DNA from: Pectobacterium brasiliense
GTDB lineage: Bacteria; Pseudomonadota; Gammaproteobacteria; Enterobacterales; Enterobacteriaceae
DNA length: 64,000 nucleotides
NCBI RefSeq assembly: GCF_016950255.1
Contig: NZ_JACGFN010000003.1
Span: 124,001 to 188,000 of the forward strand
Reading direction: 5' to 3'
The translations under genes and the position numbers were made by a program. Below the pieces are notes generated by a model, which was not told the origin of the DNA, made no database searches, and saw nothing but the letters and a program-made list of their open reading frames with translations. Shown here in pieces: positions 53,005 through 63,111 of the stretch (position 1 is its first letter; each line of letters begins with the position of its first letter).

Positions 53005-54429
53005 ATGAACATACCGAAGGGGATCATACGTGCGCCGTTGATGTTACTGGCGCTGGTGAGCACGCTGCTATTGCCTGCACTGGGGCAGGCAGCGGAAACC
53101 ATGTCGGAGAAAACCCGAATACTTATCCTGACGGACATTGGCAATGAGCCGGACGATTCGCAGTCTTTGGTTCGTTTCCTGCTCTACAGTAATGAATTCG
53201 ATGTTGAGGGAATTGTGGCAACCACCTCAACCTGGCTGAGGGATAAGGTCAACCCAGAGATGATTATGCAGCGCCTTGATGCTTACGAGAAGGTGTTGCC
53301 TAACCTGCGTCAGCATGCGTCCGGCTACCCGTCTGCGGAGGCATTGCGCCAGGTTGTCAGATCTGGCCGTGCCGGATTTGGCATGGACGTTGTGGGTGAG
53401 AATAACGCGACGGAGGCCTCTCGGTTGATTATTCAGGCGGTGGACAAACAGGATGCGCGCCCGCTGTGGATCACGGTGTGGGGCGGTGCGGTGGATTTAG
53501 CGCAGGCTCTCCATGACGTACGCGCTACCCGCACGCCGGATCAGGTGGCAACGTTTGTCAGTAAGATTCGCGTGTACGCGATCTCCGATCAGGATAATAC
53601 CGGTGCCTGGATTCGGGCGAATTTCCCGACGCTGCGTTACATCACCAGTATCCACGCCTGGAATGATTACTTTATCTCCACCTGGATTGGCATGTCCTCG
53701 TCGTTTGCCGAAGGTAGCGACATGAGTCAGGTGAATAACGAATGGCTGAGCAAACGTATCCGTAGCAAAGGCCCGCTCGGGGCGGTCTATCCTGCGATTG
53801 AATATACGATGGAAGGTGACACGCCTTCATTCCTCTACCTGATCCAAAACGGGCTTGGCGATCCAGAACACGCGGAATACGGCAGTTGGGGAGGACGCTA
53901 CGCGCCCATCGTACCGGGCGACACCAGCGGACTGCGTGTCAGCACCTCCGATCAGGTCATGAGTAAAAATGGCAAAATGTACCGTACCGCATCGGCCACG
54001 ATCTGGCGCTGGCGCGACGCATTCCAGAATGATTTTGCCGCTCGTATGGACTGGACGCTGCCTAAGGAGAGTAGCAAGGCTAACCATAACCCTGACCTTG
54101 TACTGAATGGTCAGGCTGGGCGTTCTATTGTGACTTTGAGTGTGAAATCGGGTGAGACGGTGACGCTGTCCGCCGATGGTTCGCACGACCGCGATGGCGA
54201 CAAGGTGAATTATACCTGGTGGCAATATAAGGAACCCACTGCCACCGCGATAGGCGTACATTTTGCACCAGAGGTGAAACTGGCCAACGAGTCAGGCATG
54301 CAAACGCAGTTTGTCGCCCCAGACGTTAAAGCACCAACGCCTTTCCATATTATTTTGCAGGCGAAAGATGAGGGAACGCCGAACCTGTTTTCCTATCGTC
54401 GGGCGATTGTCACCGTGATGCCGAAGTGA
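53005..54429 (+). CDS. Secreted DUF1593 nucleoside-hydrolase-like protein
   Basis: A 474-residue exported protein with a signal peptide (about 1-30, ending GQAAE). The central domain (36-330) has LTDIGNEPDDSQSLVRFL, where D44, D50 and D51 mimic the calcium-binding aspartates of nucleoside hydrolases. The C-terminal domain (about 365-474) is a PKD/Ig-like beta domain (VTLSADGSHDRDGDKVNYTWWQY). Proteins of this kind are often annotated as cellulose-binding or sugar-degrading, but no activity is firmly known to me. The ATG at 53005 follows GAAGGAG. It sits inside the nudE-mrcA backbone junction and ends before a shared terminator. Confidence 0.8.
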   Translation: MNIPKGIIRAPLMLLALVSTLLLPALGQAAETMSEKTRILILTDIGNEPDDSQSLVRFLLYSNEFDVEGIVATTSTWLRDKVNPEMIMQRLDAYEKVLPNLRQHASGYPSAEALRQVVRSGRAGFGMDVVGENNATEASRLIIQAVDKQDARPLWITVWGGAVDLAQALHDVRATRTPDQVATFVSKIRVYAISDQDNTGAWIRANFPTLRYITSIHAWNDYFISTWIGMSSSFAEGSDMSQVNNEWLSKRIRSKGPLGAVYPAIEYTMEGDTPSFLYLIQNGLGDPEHAEYGSWGGRYAPIVPGDTSGLRVSTSDQVMSKNGKMYRTASATIWRWRDAFQNDFAARMDWTLPKESSKANHNPDLVLNGQAGRSIVTLSVKSGETVTLSADGSHDRDGDKVNYTWWQYKEPTATAIGVHFAPEVKLANESGMQTQFVAPDVKAPTPFHIILQAKDEGTPNLFSYRRAIVTVMPK

Positions 54430-54470
54430 TGTGCGGTGAAAGGCTAAGAGATTGATTGCTGACAGCGCCA

Positions 54471-54500
54471 TAAAAAATGGCCTTCCGTCAGGAAGGCCAT
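54471..54500 (-). terminator. mrcA terminator
   Basis: ATGGCCTTCC (54477-54486), loop GTCA, GGAAGGCCAT (54491-54500). On the minus strand TTTTTTATGG follows, a good U-run. It also lies after the convergent DUF1593 gene. Confidence 0.88.
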
Positions 54501-54520
54501 CAATAACGTGATGCCGGATA

Positions 54521-57076
54521 TTAGAACAGTTCTTCGCTTTGTCCGTTATCCATCAACGTAGTGCCGACTTCATGCACTTCGTATTCTTTCGGCTGCGTTC
54601 CATCAATGAAGTATTCGGAACGGCTATTCCCGCCACCGTTGGACAGCTTGCCGCTGCTGCGGTCAATGACCACACTGACGATGCCAGGCGGCGGCGTCAG
54701 CGGTTGTTCCGGTACGCCATCCAGCGCGGCTTTCATGAAATCATCCCACGCAGGCTGCGCTGATTTCGCACCGCCTTCATAACCGGAGATCTGATCTTTG
54801 ATGACGCCAGATGCGCTGCTGGCACCCAGATCGCGACGGTGATCGTCGAAGCCAATCCAGACTGAGGTCACCAGATTCGGGCCATAGCCGGAGAACCAGG
54901 CGTCTTTGGAACTGTTCGTGGTACCGGTTTTACCGCCGATATCACGACGTTTCAAATCACGACCCGCACGCCAGCCCGTTCCCATCCAGCCCGGTTCGCC
55001 AAAGACGTTGCTGTTCAGCGCGTCTTTAATCAGGAACGCCAACGGCGTATTGATCACGTGCGGTGCATAAGGCTGTGCAGCGCTTTGCTGTGCGGCTTCT
55101 GGCGTAACAGGTTCCAGCTCTGGCTGCGGCAGGCCTACCGGCGGCGCTTCGTTTGACGTGGCAACATCTTCAACGTTAGTGGTCGCCAACACCGGAGAAC
55201 GTGGCGTTTCACCGTAGACCAGCGGTAGATTACAGGTATCACAAACGACTTTCGGCGTCGCAGTAAACACCGTACCGCCTGCCTCGCTTTCTATCTTACT
55301 TATCAGATAAGGGTCGACCAGATAGCCGCCGTTTGCCATGACGGCATAACCACGTACGACCTGTAGCGGGGTAAACGAGGCCGCGCCCAGAGCCAGCGAT
55401 TCGGTATGAACGATATTCTGCGCCGGGAAACCGAAGCGTTGCAGGTAATCCGCAGCATAGTCTACGCCCATCGCACGCATGGCACGTACCATCACCACGT
55501 TTTTGGACTGACCCAGTCCCTGACGCAAACGAATCGGACCATCGTAGGTTGCCGGTGAGTTTTTCGGCCGCCAGTCAGATCCTGCACCGGCATCCCAACG
55601 GGTAATCGGTACGTCGTTCAGAATCGTTGCCAGCGTTAAACCTTTGTCCATCGCAGCGGTATACAGGAACGGTTTGATGTTGGAACCAATCTGACGCAGT
55701 GCCTGCGTCGCACGGTTGAATTTGCTTTGGTTAAAGTCAAAACCGCCAACCAGCGCTTCTATCGCACCGTTTTTCGGGTTAAGCGAGACGATGGCCGAGT
55801 TGACGTCCGGCACCTGTGCCAGCCACCAGTCATCGTTCACTTTACGGACCCAGACCTGCTGACCGGCCTGTACCACGTCCGTGACGCGCTTCGGTGTTGG
55901 CCCTTGCTGCGTATCGGAACGGTAGGCTCGTGCCCAGCGCATGCCCGCCATCGGCAGGGCAATATTGCTGCCGTCAGACAGGATCGCAATCGCGTTGTCA
56001 GCCGTGGTGCTGGTGACGATGGCCGGATAGAGCGGGCCGTAGACCGGCAACACTTTCAGGGCGGCAATCATCTTCGCCTGATCCCAGACGCCTTCGCCTA
56101 CTTTCCAGAGCACTTTGCTCGGTCCGCGGTAACCGTGGCGCATGTCATAGGCGAGGATGTTATTACGCAGCGCATCCTGTGCAGCGGTTTGCAATTTTTT
56201 GGTGACCGTCGTGTAGACCTTATAACCGTCGTTATAAGCATCTTCACCGTAGCGTTTGACCATCTCCTGCCGTGCCATTTCTGCGACATACGGGGCGGAG
56301 AACGAAATATTCGGTGCGTGATAATTTGCGACCAGCTTTTCGTTACGTGCCGCATCGTATTGCGACTGGTTGATGTAGTTTTCATCCTTCATACGTGCAA
56401 GGACGACGTTGCGACGGGCAACGGCACGGTCGTAGGAATAGAGCGGGTTGAACGTCGATGGCGCCTTCGGCAGACCGGCGATCATCGCCATTTCGCTCAG
56501 CGTCAACTGGTCAACAGGGCGGCCAAAGTAAACCTGTGCCGCCGCGCCAACGCCATAAGCGCGATAGCCGAGGTAAATCTTGTTCAGATAAAGCTCAAGG
56601 ATTTCATCCTTGGTCAGCATCTGCTCAATACGGATAGCCAGAAACACTTCCTTGATCTTACGAATCAGGGTGCGTTCCGGGCTCAGGAAGAAGTTCCTGG
56701 CGAGCTGTTGCGTAATGGTACTCGCCCCTTGAGAGGCGTGACCCGATGTGAGCGCGATAGACGCGGCGCGGATGATCCCGACGGGATCGACACCGTGGTG
56801 ATCATAGAAGCGGCTGTCTTCGGTCGCGATAAAAGCGTGTACCAACTCAGGGGGAACCTGATCCAGCTTGAGTGGGATACGGCGTTTTTCACCAAACTGA
56901 GCGATCAGTTCGCCATCGGCGCTGTAAACCTGCATAGGCGTTTGCAGCCGAACGTCTTTCAGCGTGGCGACATCGGGCAGTTGGGGTTCGATATAACGGT
57001 ACAAACCGTATATCGAGGCAGCTCCCAGCAGAATGCAAGAGACTGCAAGGATGAGTAGATACTTTACGAACTTCAC
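54521..57076 (-). CDS. mrcA: Penicillin-binding protein 1A
   Basis: An 851-residue bifunctional peptidoglycan synthase: N-terminal helix (about 5-28), a GT51 glycosyltransferase domain (TEDSRFYDHHGVDP, GASTITQQLARN, RKIKEVFLA), an OB-like insert and a transpeptidase domain with SXXK in GSNIKPF, SKN in GQSKNVV and KTGTT. It polymerises and cross-links peptidoglycan in the periplasm. The start is GTG at 57076 (MKFVKYLLI), as in E. coli. It is a possible target of the carbapenem made by this strain, although self-protection goes through CarFG. Confidence 0.96.
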   Translation of the reverse strand: MKFVKYLLILAVSCILLGAASIYGLYRYIEPQLPDVATLKDVRLQTPMQVYSADGELIAQFGEKRRIPLKLDQVPPELVHAFIATEDSRFYDHHGVDPVGIIRAASIALTSGHASQGASTITQQLARNFFLSPERTLIRKIKEVFLAIRIEQMLTKDEILELYLNKIYLGYRAYGVGAAAQVYFGRPVDQLTLSEMAMIAGLPKAPSTFNPLYSYDRAVARRNVVLARMKDENYINQSQYDAARNEKLVANYHAPNISFSAPYVAEMARQEMVKRYGEDAYNDGYKVYTTVTKKLQTAAQDALRNNILAYDMRHGYRGPSKVLWKVGEGVWDQAKMIAALKVLPVYGPLYPAIVTSTTADNAIAILSDGSNIALPMAGMRWARAYRSDTQQGPTPKRVTDVVQAGQQVWVRKVNDDWWLAQVPDVNSAIVSLNPKNGAIEALVGGFDFNQSKFNRATQALRQIGSNIKPFLYTAAMDKGLTLATILNDVPITRWDAGAGSDWRPKNSPATYDGPIRLRQGLGQSKNVVMVRAMRAMGVDYAADYLQRFGFPAQNIVHTESLALGAASFTPLQVVRGYAVMANGGYLVDPYLISKIESEAGGTVFTATPKVVCDTCNLPLVYGETPRSPVLATTNVEDVATSNEAPPVGLPQPELEPVTPEAAQQSAAQPYAPHVINTPLAFLIKDALNSNVFGEPGWMGTGWRAGRDLKRRDIGGKTGTTNSSKDAWFSGYGPNLVTSVWIGFDDHRRDLGASSASGVIKDQISGYEGGAKSAQPAWDDFMKAALDGVPEQPLTPPPGIVSVVIDRSSGKLSNGGGNSRSEYFIDGTQPKEYEVHEVGTTLMDNGQSEELF

Positions 57077-57187
57077 CTGGGATTTTCCATTCAGTAGCGT
57101 TTGGACAGTTTATAAACAACCGGGCGCTAGTATAAAGGTAAGCCAGCACTGTGGATATGTTTATTGGATAAGGAAATCGGGTTGAAC

Positions 57188-58039
57188 ATGGGTTATCACA
57201 TCTGGCGGGTTGGCGTGGATATACAAAACGGCTTCATGCGTGCGCTGGCGGTTCAGCGCCGCCGCGATGGCTGGCAGCTTCGTCACTGGTGGCAATATCC
57301 GCTACCAGACGACACCTTGCGCACGGGTAGTCTACACCATACTGAGGCACTTTGTGAGGCCTTGCGAACATGGCGTCGTTTACTGCCTGGACACATTTCG
57401 CTACGGGTGGGGTTCCCTGCTCAGTTGATTTTACAGCAGCATTTACCGATGCCCGACCCGCGTTTACAGGAGCCGGAGCGTAGCCTCTACATCGAAACCC
57501 TGGCGTCTCGTAAGCTACCGATCAGCAGTGAATCGCTGGCGATAGACTATCGGGAAGATCCACAGATGCAGGGTTCGCTGCTGGTGACGGCCGCGCGCCG
57601 ACAGGAGGTCGATAACTGGCTGGCATGCCTGAATAGCGCGGGGCTACACCCCGATGTGCTTGAGGTTTCAACCTGTGCGCTTCGGGCGATGGCGCAGCGG
57701 GCTGGGCTTGAAACTCACCGTCTGTTGCTGCATCGCTTGTTGGATGGCTGGCTATGGGTTTCCCCGTTGAACCATGCTTTTCACTCGGGCGTGATACACC
57801 TTGATGAGCTGAATGACGAGGCCGATATCTTATCGGTTGTAAGCACTCGCTATCAGCATGATGTCGATGACATAGCCTATTACTCTAGCGTCTCGCCCGA
57901 TTTACCCAGCCAACAACCCGATGTATTACAGCCGTGGTCGCCGTTAACGGTGTTTAACCACATGCAGCCGCCGCTGCCGAGTTTCCCCTCGGCTTTTGCG
58001 ATTGCGGGTGGGTTAGCATTGCGTCCTGAGGATGCCTGA
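57188..58039 (+). CDS. hofM: HofM, PilM-like protein of the DNA-uptake locus
   Basis: A 283-residue PilM/ComA-like protein (actin-fold relative: VGVDIQNGFMRALAVQRR at the start, IAGGLALRPEDA at the end). It is the first gene of hofMNOPQ, homologues of competence pilus assembly proteins needed in E. coli to use DNA as a nutrient. The ATG at 57188 is chosen over TTG codons at 57164 and 57182; AAGGAAATCGGG precedes it. It is divergent from mrcA, as in E. coli. Confidence 0.85.
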   Translation: MGYHIWRVGVDIQNGFMRALAVQRRRDGWQLRHWWQYPLPDDTLRTGSLHHTEALCEALRTWRRLLPGHISLRVGFPAQLILQQHLPMPDPRLQEPERSLYIETLASRKLPISSESLAIDYREDPQMQGSLLVTAARRQEVDNWLACLNSAGLHPDVLEVSTCALRAMAQRAGLETHRLLLHRLLDGWLWVSPLNHAFHSGVIHLDELNDEADILSVVSTRYQHDVDDIAYYSSVSPDLPSQQPDVLQPWSPLTVFNHMQPPLPSFPSAFAIAGGLALRPEDA

Positions 58040-58041
58040 CT

Positions 58042-58611
58042 ATGTTGCTGATTAATCTTTTACCCTGGCGCAACACTCGGATGCGTCAGCGGGCACGTCG
58101 TTGGTTATGGCTGCTGTGGCTACAGACGGGGTTGATGCTATGCCTTATTGCGGCGAGCTATCTGCTTTGGCAAAACAGGCAGCAACGCGCGCAGGATGAA
58201 CTCAATGCGGTGCTGGCCCAACAGCAGCAACTGACGGTGCAATATCAACAAACGCATCAGGCGCGAGAAGCGCTGCGTCGCTATCTGGAACAGGAGCGCA
58301 GCGAGGCGAGAGTCCGGCACGACAATCGTCGTAACCTCCATCTGTTAGATCAGCTTGCTGGCATGGTGCCCGCGCGTCTGTGGCTGACGGAAATCGCTGA
58401 CCGCGAATCGTATCTGCTGCTGTCCGGTGTAAGTGAAAACTATCACGATATCATTACGCTACAGCACGCGTTATCACGTCATATTTCCGTCGAGCGTGTG
58501 CAGTTGCTGCATACGTCCCGAGAGCGTGGTGTGAATACCCCGTTGCGCTTTTCCTTTCAGGCCAACTGGCGCGATGCGGGTGTTTCCTTACCGGGGGAAG
58601 ACCATGATTAA
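58042..58611 (+). CDS. hofN: HofN, PilN-like membrane protein
   Basis: A 189-residue bitopic protein with the PilN start MLLINLLPWRNTRMRQR, one transmembrane helix (about 24-42) and a coiled-coil stretch rich in Gln (about 45-90). PilN anchors PilM at the inner membrane in type IV pilus and competence machines. It lies 2 bp after hofM and overlaps hofO by 8 bp (ATGATTAA). Confidence 0.88.
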   Translation: MLLINLLPWRNTRMRQRARRWLWLLWLQTGLMLCLIAASYLLWQNRQQRAQDELNAVLAQQQQLTVQYQQTHQAREALRRYLEQERSEARVRHDNRRNLHLLDQLAGMVPARLWLTEIADRESYLLLSGVSENYHDIITLQHALSRHISVERVQLLHTSRERGVNTPLRFSFQANWRDAGVSLPGEDHD

Positions 58612-59188
58612 TCAAGCGATCGTGACTGCTGTCGTACTGAATCGGCCTGAGCTAGTGAATAAACCGCTCTGGCAGCAGCTAGCGCTTCAATTGGCGTTTG
58701 TCGCCGCTGCTGGGCTGTTAGCAGGCTGGTTCCTCATCGGTGAAGTACGGCAGGCGGTGATTAGCATAGAAGAGCAAACCGTTCAGGCGCGTCTGGATGT
58801 AGGGGAACTCCAGCAAAAACTAGATGCGATGCCACTGCTCTCGGTGCTACGCACGCAATTAACGGAGAAAACCGCGCAAGACGATCCCTTTCAGCCCGAC
58901 AGGCTGGCACAGCTTATCGTTGAGCCGCTGTCGCTGGCGGGGGCGTCGCTTCTATCCTGGCAGCCCGCTCCGCCTGATTCGGGAGCCCCCCATCAGGAAC
59001 GTTGGCAATTGGCATTTAGCGCGAATTACACGGGCGTATTGCAGGTGCTTCGTGCGCTGACGGCGTTACCTTATGTGCTGCGAATAACGCAACTGACGGT
59101 AAAGCCTGATGGCGCTCCAGCGGCAGCGTCGGAAAAACCGCGGCTTCTGGTTGAACTAACGCTAATCAGGCCGGAGGTATCGCCATGA
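58604..59188 (+). CDS. hofO: HofO, PilO-like protein
   Basis: A 194-residue protein with an N-terminal helix (about 25-45), a short coiled coil and a small alpha/beta domain, the PilO layout. It would pair with HofN in the inner-membrane alignment complex. The ATG at 58604 lies within the hofN stop region; an in-frame start at 58574 is less likely. It overlaps hofP by 4 bp. Confidence 0.83.
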   Translation: MINQAIVTAVVLNRPELVNKPLWQQLALQLAFVAAAGLLAGWFLIGEVRQAVISIEEQTVQARLDVGELQQKLDAMPLLSVLRTQLTEKTAQDDPFQPDRLAQLIVEPLSLAGASLLSWQPAPPDSGAPHQERWQLAFSANYTGVLQVLRALTALPYVLRITQLTVKPDGAPAAASEKPRLLVELTLIRPEVSP

Positions 59189-59562
59189 GCCACATAATAC
59201 GTTGTATCGCATTGATACTGCTCTTTGCGCCACACGGCGTACAGGCGGAAAAACTCGCAGAGCGTATCGACCCTTTTCAGCCTCTGGCTGCTTCACGCTG
59301 TCTGCCCTCAGCGACACTGCCAGCGTGGCAGCTAAAAGGCGTGATTGGTTCTGGCGACCGTTGGACTGGCTGGTTAGCGCAGCCGGAGGCTGGTTGGCTC
59401 AGGCTGACACGCGGCGAGACGATCCCTCCCGGGAATTGGATGGTCAGTCAACTGGATAAATCAGGTGCCAAACTTGTCCCGACAGCGCATGAGGCAGGCT
59501 GTGACGGTCTGCCAGAGAATCTGCTGCTGATTTCTCCGTTTATCGCTAAGCCTGTGGAATAG
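59185..59562 (+). CDS. hofP: HofP, PilP-like periplasmic protein
   Basis: A 125-residue exported protein with a signal peptide (about 1-21, ending VQA) and a PilP-like strand pattern (RIDPFQPLA, WQLKGVIGSGDRWTGWLA, GETIPPGNWMVSQLDKSGAKL). PilP links the inner-membrane complex to the secretin, here HofQ. There is a 99-bp gap before hofQ. Confidence 0.83.
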   Translation: MSHIIRCIALILLFAPHGVQAEKLAERIDPFQPLAASRCLPSATLPAWQLKGVIGSGDRWTGWLAQPEAGWLRLTRGETIPPGNWMVSQLDKSGAKLVPTAHEAGCDGLPENLLLISPFIAKPVE

Positions 59563-59661
59563 ATGCAGTCTGCCTGACGCACGTATTTTGAACGCCGTCT
59601 TTGGACAACAGTTTGTTGAAAACAATGCTGGCAACAGCGTATCTCGATAACAAGGAAGGTT

Positions 59662-60936
59662 ATGAATATGAGGATGTTATGTCGGGTGGTGGCGTTGAGT
59701 GGGTTACTTCTTCTCGCCGCGCCGTTTCAGGCCAGTGCGGAAAGTTCGGTATCGATGGCGTTTGAAGATTCACCGATACCTCGGGTGCTACAGGCGTTAG
59801 CCGATCATCAACAACTCAATGTGGTGATCGCTCCGGGCGTGACGGGGAATCTTAGCCTGAGGTTGGTAGATATTCCCTGGCAGCAGGCACTGGATATTGT
59901 TCTACGCATGGGGAAGCTCAGTGTCGAGCGGAACGGCAACGTACTGATGGTTTTCCCTGCTGGGCACCTTGAATCCTTACAGAAAGAACGAGACGAACAG
60001 GCGGCGGAGCAGGCGCAGAAATTGCCGCTGCATAATATCTCTGTTGCATTGCAATATGCTGATGCGACGGAAGTGGCGGCCAGCGTTCAGGCTCAGCGTG
60101 GAACGCTACTCTCTACGCGCGGCAGCGTCACCGTGGATAAGCGGACGAATACCTTATTGATTCGCGATACGGAAGAGGCTCTGGCACAGCTCGAACCGTG
60201 GGTGAAAGAGCTCGATCTGCCGCTAGCGCAGGTGCAACTGGCGGCGCATATTGTCACCATCAGTAGCGAGCACCTGCAGGCGCTGGGCGTGAATTGGGGG
60301 TTGGGTGAAGGGAGCGCGGCGAACAAGGCACTCAGGTTGAATAATTTTAACGTTGGCCTGCCAGTCGATACGCCCGCGATCAATGCCGGATTCCATTTGG
60401 CACGCTTGAATGGTCGCCTGCTGGACCTGGAATTAATGGCGCTGGAACAGGAAAGTCAGGTCGAGATTATCGCCAGCCCTCGCTTGTTTACCGCGCACCA
60501 GCAGACCGCCAGTATTAAACAAGGCACGGAAATTCCGTATCAGGTCTCCAGTGGTGCCAGCGGATCGACGTCTATCGAGTTCAAGGAGGCGGTATTAGGG
60601 ATGGAGGTCACGCCAGACATTCTGCGTGCCGGACGGATTACGCTGAACCTGAAAATTAGCCAAAACATGCCGGGGCAGACGATTAAGCAGGGCGATAATG
60701 GCGAAGCATTAGCGATCGATAAACAGGAAATCCAAACCCAGGTGACGGTCGCTGATGGAGAAACCATCGTATTAGGCGGCATTTTCCAGCAGCAAAAAAA
60801 GAACAGCGACAGACAGGTACCCATATTGGGCGAGGTTCCCGTATTTGGTCATCTGTTCAGAAACCATACTCAGCAGCATACGCGACGAGAATTGGTCATT
60901 TTCATTACGCCGACGCTGATACCCGCATCATCGTGA
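59662..60936 (+). CDS. hofQ: HofQ, outer-membrane secretin of the DNA-uptake locus
   Basis: A 424-residue secretin with a signal peptide (about 1-26, ending ASA), N0/STN and N1 domains (VLQALADHQQLNVVIAPGV, LPLHNISVALQYADATEVA) and the secretin core (VEIIASPRLFTAHQQTASIKQGTEIPYQ, LGGIFQQQKKNSDRQVPILGEVP, RRELVIFITPTLI). It would form the outer-membrane pore for DNA entry. Its length is that of ComE/HofQ proteins. The ATG follows AAGGAAGG. Confidence 0.93.
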   Translation: MNMRMLCRVVALSGLLLLAAPFQASAESSVSMAFEDSPIPRVLQALADHQQLNVVIAPGVTGNLSLRLVDIPWQQALDIVLRMGKLSVERNGNVLMVFPAGHLESLQKERDEQAAEQAQKLPLHNISVALQYADATEVAASVQAQRGTLLSTRGSVTVDKRTNTLLIRDTEEALAQLEPWVKELDLPLAQVQLAAHIVTISSEHLQALGVNWGLGEGSAANKALRLNNFNVGLPVDTPAINAGFHLARLNGRLLDLELMALEQESQVEIIASPRLFTAHQQTASIKQGTEIPYQVSSGASGSTSIEFKEAVLGMEVTPDILRAGRITLNLKISQNMPGQTIKQGDNGEALAIDKQEIQTQVTVADGETIVLGGIFQQQKKNSDRQVPILGEVPVFGHLFRNHTQQHTRRELVIFITPTLIPASS

Positions 60937-61287
60937 GTAAACTCAGGCGGGCTCTGATGTCATACGGTGTTTTTTGTTCGGATTGGGCGCAATATTTTGT
61001 CACGTTCGTCGCTTATGAGTTTGACGCTGCGGCGGATTTAGCTTACAAGGGTTAGCGAATTGAGCACTGAAGTGTTGTTCCACCGAAAATGTCGATAAAA
61101 CATACTGCATTGACCCCCTGTGGTCGGTGTGACATTTTATTCGGTTGCCAAACTACCCTGAGTCTTGAGATAATTTTTTGTCTGATTCTCGCACTATCGC
61201 TCATGAGGTTTCAGTTTAGGTCCCGCCGCTGGGTTGATTGGCGGGGCGGGTTATCATTAACGAATTGTCTTAGTAATACCAAAAAAC
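60937..61287. other. aroK promoter region
   Basis: 351 bp between hofQ and aroK. It contains the stem CCCGCC/GGCGGG (61222-61245) followed by GCGGGTTATC, close before the aroK start, and AT-rich promoter-like stretches. A 105-codon open frame that begins at 61089 and overlaps aroK in another frame is not convincing. No gene is called. Confidence 0.5.
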
Positions 61288-61809
61288 ATGGCAGAGAAAC
61301 GCAATATCTTTCTGGTTGGGCCTATGGGTGCCGGCAAAAGCACTATTGGCCGTCAGTTAGCTCAGCAACTCAATATGGAGTTTTTCGACTCCGATCAAGA
61401 AATTGAGCGACGCACTGGGGCTGATGTGGGCTGGGTATTCGATGTGGAAGGCGAAGAAGGCTTCCGCGATCGTGAAGAGAAAGTCATTAATGAATTGACG
61501 GAAAAGCAAGGCATCGTGCTGGCGACAGGCGGTGGCTCAGTCAAATCACGTGAGACGCGCAATCGTCTTTCCGCGCGCGGCGTTGTCGTTTATTTGGAAA
61601 CGACAATCGAGAAACAGCTTGCCCGCACGCAGCGTGACAAGAAGCGTCCGTTACTTCAGGTTGAAACCCCTCCACGTGAAGTATTGGAAGCGTTGGCGAA
61701 AGAGCGGAACCCGCTTTATGAAGAAATCGCTGACGTTACCATTCGGACTGACGAGCAAAGTGCCAAGGTCGTTGCTAACCAGATTATTAATATGCTGGAA
61801 AGTAACTAA
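61288..61809 (+). CDS. aroK: Shikimate kinase I
   Basis: A 173-residue kinase that phosphorylates shikimate at O3 in aromatic amino-acid synthesis. It has Walker [12 protein letters not shown], the shikimate-binding Asp in FFDSDQEIE, Arg in FRDREEKV, and GGG in ATGGGSV. Length and context (aroK-aroB-damX) match E. coli. A short stem ATCCGC/GCGGAT lies in the 51-bp gap to aroB. Confidence 0.97.
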   Translation: MAEKRNIFLVGPMGAGKSTIGRQLAQQLNMEFFDSDQEIERRTGADVGWVFDVEGEEGFRDREEKVINELTEKQGIVLATGGGSVKSRETRNRLSARGVVVYLETTIEKQLARTQRDKKRPLLQVETPPREVLEALAKERNPLYEEIADVTIRTDEQSAKVVANQIINMLESN

Positions 61810-61860
61810 GAGCATACCTTATCCGCATTGAGCGGATCTTGAACGGGTTGTTTAACGCGC

Positions 61861-62946
61861 ATGGAAAGAATTACCGTAACACTAGGGGAACGTAGTTATC
61901 CCATTACGATAGCCGCTGGATTATTTGATGATTCGGCTTCTTTTATGCCGTTGAAAGCGGGGGAGCAGGCCATGCTGGTGACGAACCAGACGTTGGCTCC
62001 TCTGTACCTTGACCGCGTTCGTGGCGTGTTGGAAAACAGTGGCGTGCATGTCGATCAGGTTATCTTACCTGACGGCGAGCAGCACAAATCGCTGACCGTA
62101 TTGGATCAGGTTTTTACCGCGCTGTTGGCGAAACCGCATGGTCGTGATACGACGATTGTTGCCTTGGGTGGCGGTGTCATCGGCGATTTAGCCGGTTTTG
62201 CCGCGGCCAGCTATCAGCGTGGCGTCCGATTTATTCAGGTGCCGACAACGCTGTTATCGCAGGTAGATTCTTCCGTCGGTGGTAAAACCGCCGTCAATCA
62301 CCCGTTGGGTAAAAACATGATCGGGGCGTTCTACCAGCCCGTATCGGTTGTGATCGATCTGGACTGCCTGAAATCTTTACCGGCACGGGAATTGTCATCC
62401 GGGCTGGCGGAAGTCATCAAGTACGGCATTATTCTGGATCGCGATTTCTTTCTTTGGCTCGAAGAAAACATTGAAGCCGTGCGTGCGCTACAGCATGACG
62501 CGCTGGCTTACTGCATTCGACGCTGCTGTGAAATCAAAGCGGCGGTGGTTGCAGCAGATGAACGCGAAAGCGGTATGCGTGCGCTGCTCAACTTGGGCCA
62601 TACTTACGGGCATGCCATTGAAGCAGAAATGGGCTACGGTAACTGGCTTCACGGCGAAGCGGTTGCGGCAGGCATGGTGATGGCTGCACATACGGCACGT
62701 CGCCTTGGGCAGTTCTCCGTTGAGGATGTCGAGCGAGTCAAGTCTCTGCTGATTCGCGCTGGCTTACCTGTAAACGGCCCAACGCAAATGACACCTGAAT
62801 CCTATCTTCCTCATATGATGCGCGACAAGAAAGTGCTGGCGGGCGAGTTACGTCTGGTGCTGCCAACGGCAATCGGTCAATCTGAAGTTCGTGGCGGCGT
62901 CGCGCATGACATGGTGTTGGCTTCGATAGCTGATTGTCTTGCCTGA
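61861..62946 (+). CDS. aroB: 3-Dehydroquinate synthase
   Basis: A 361-residue NAD- and metal-dependent enzyme converting DAHP to 3-dehydroquinate, step two of the shikimate pathway. It shows the nucleotide-binding [14 protein letters not shown], the metal ligands E in [10 protein letters not shown] and H in [12 protein letters not shown] and LHGEAVAAG, and the substrate lysines in [19 protein letters not shown]. In the aroKB-damX operon. Confidence 0.97.
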   Translation: MERITVTLGERSYPITIAAGLFDDSASFMPLKAGEQAMLVTNQTLAPLYLDRVRGVLENSGVHVDQVILPDGEQHKSLTVLDQVFTALLAKPHGRDTTIVALGGGVIGDLAGFAAASYQRGVRFIQVPTTLLSQVDSSVGGKTAVNHPLGKNMIGAFYQPVSVVIDLDCLKSLPARELSSGLAEVIKYGIILDRDFFLWLEENIEAVRALQHDALAYCIRRCCEIKAAVVAADERESGMRALLNLGHTYGHAIEAEMGYGNWLHGEAVAAGMVMAAHTARRLGQFSVEDVERVKSLLIRAGLPVNGPTQMTPESYLPHMMRDKKVLAGELRLVLPTAIGQSEVRGGVAHDMVLASIADCLA

Positions 62947-63111
62947 TGCGTAATGCTATCGGGTTATGAAAGACTGCAGTTATGAAAGATAAGTATTAAC
63001 GACAGACACGCCCTAATGGGTTATGGTTAATAAAATACAATGCGTTACGATTCAATGATTCGCCTTGGCGACCGCTTGGTGAATTCGAGCTTTTTAGTGG
63101 GGAGATGTTAA

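Noticed and set aside
55727..57058. A 443-codon open frame antisense to mrcA
   Set aside because: It is the shadow of the high-GC third-position bias in mrcA, has no ribosome site and resembles no protein.
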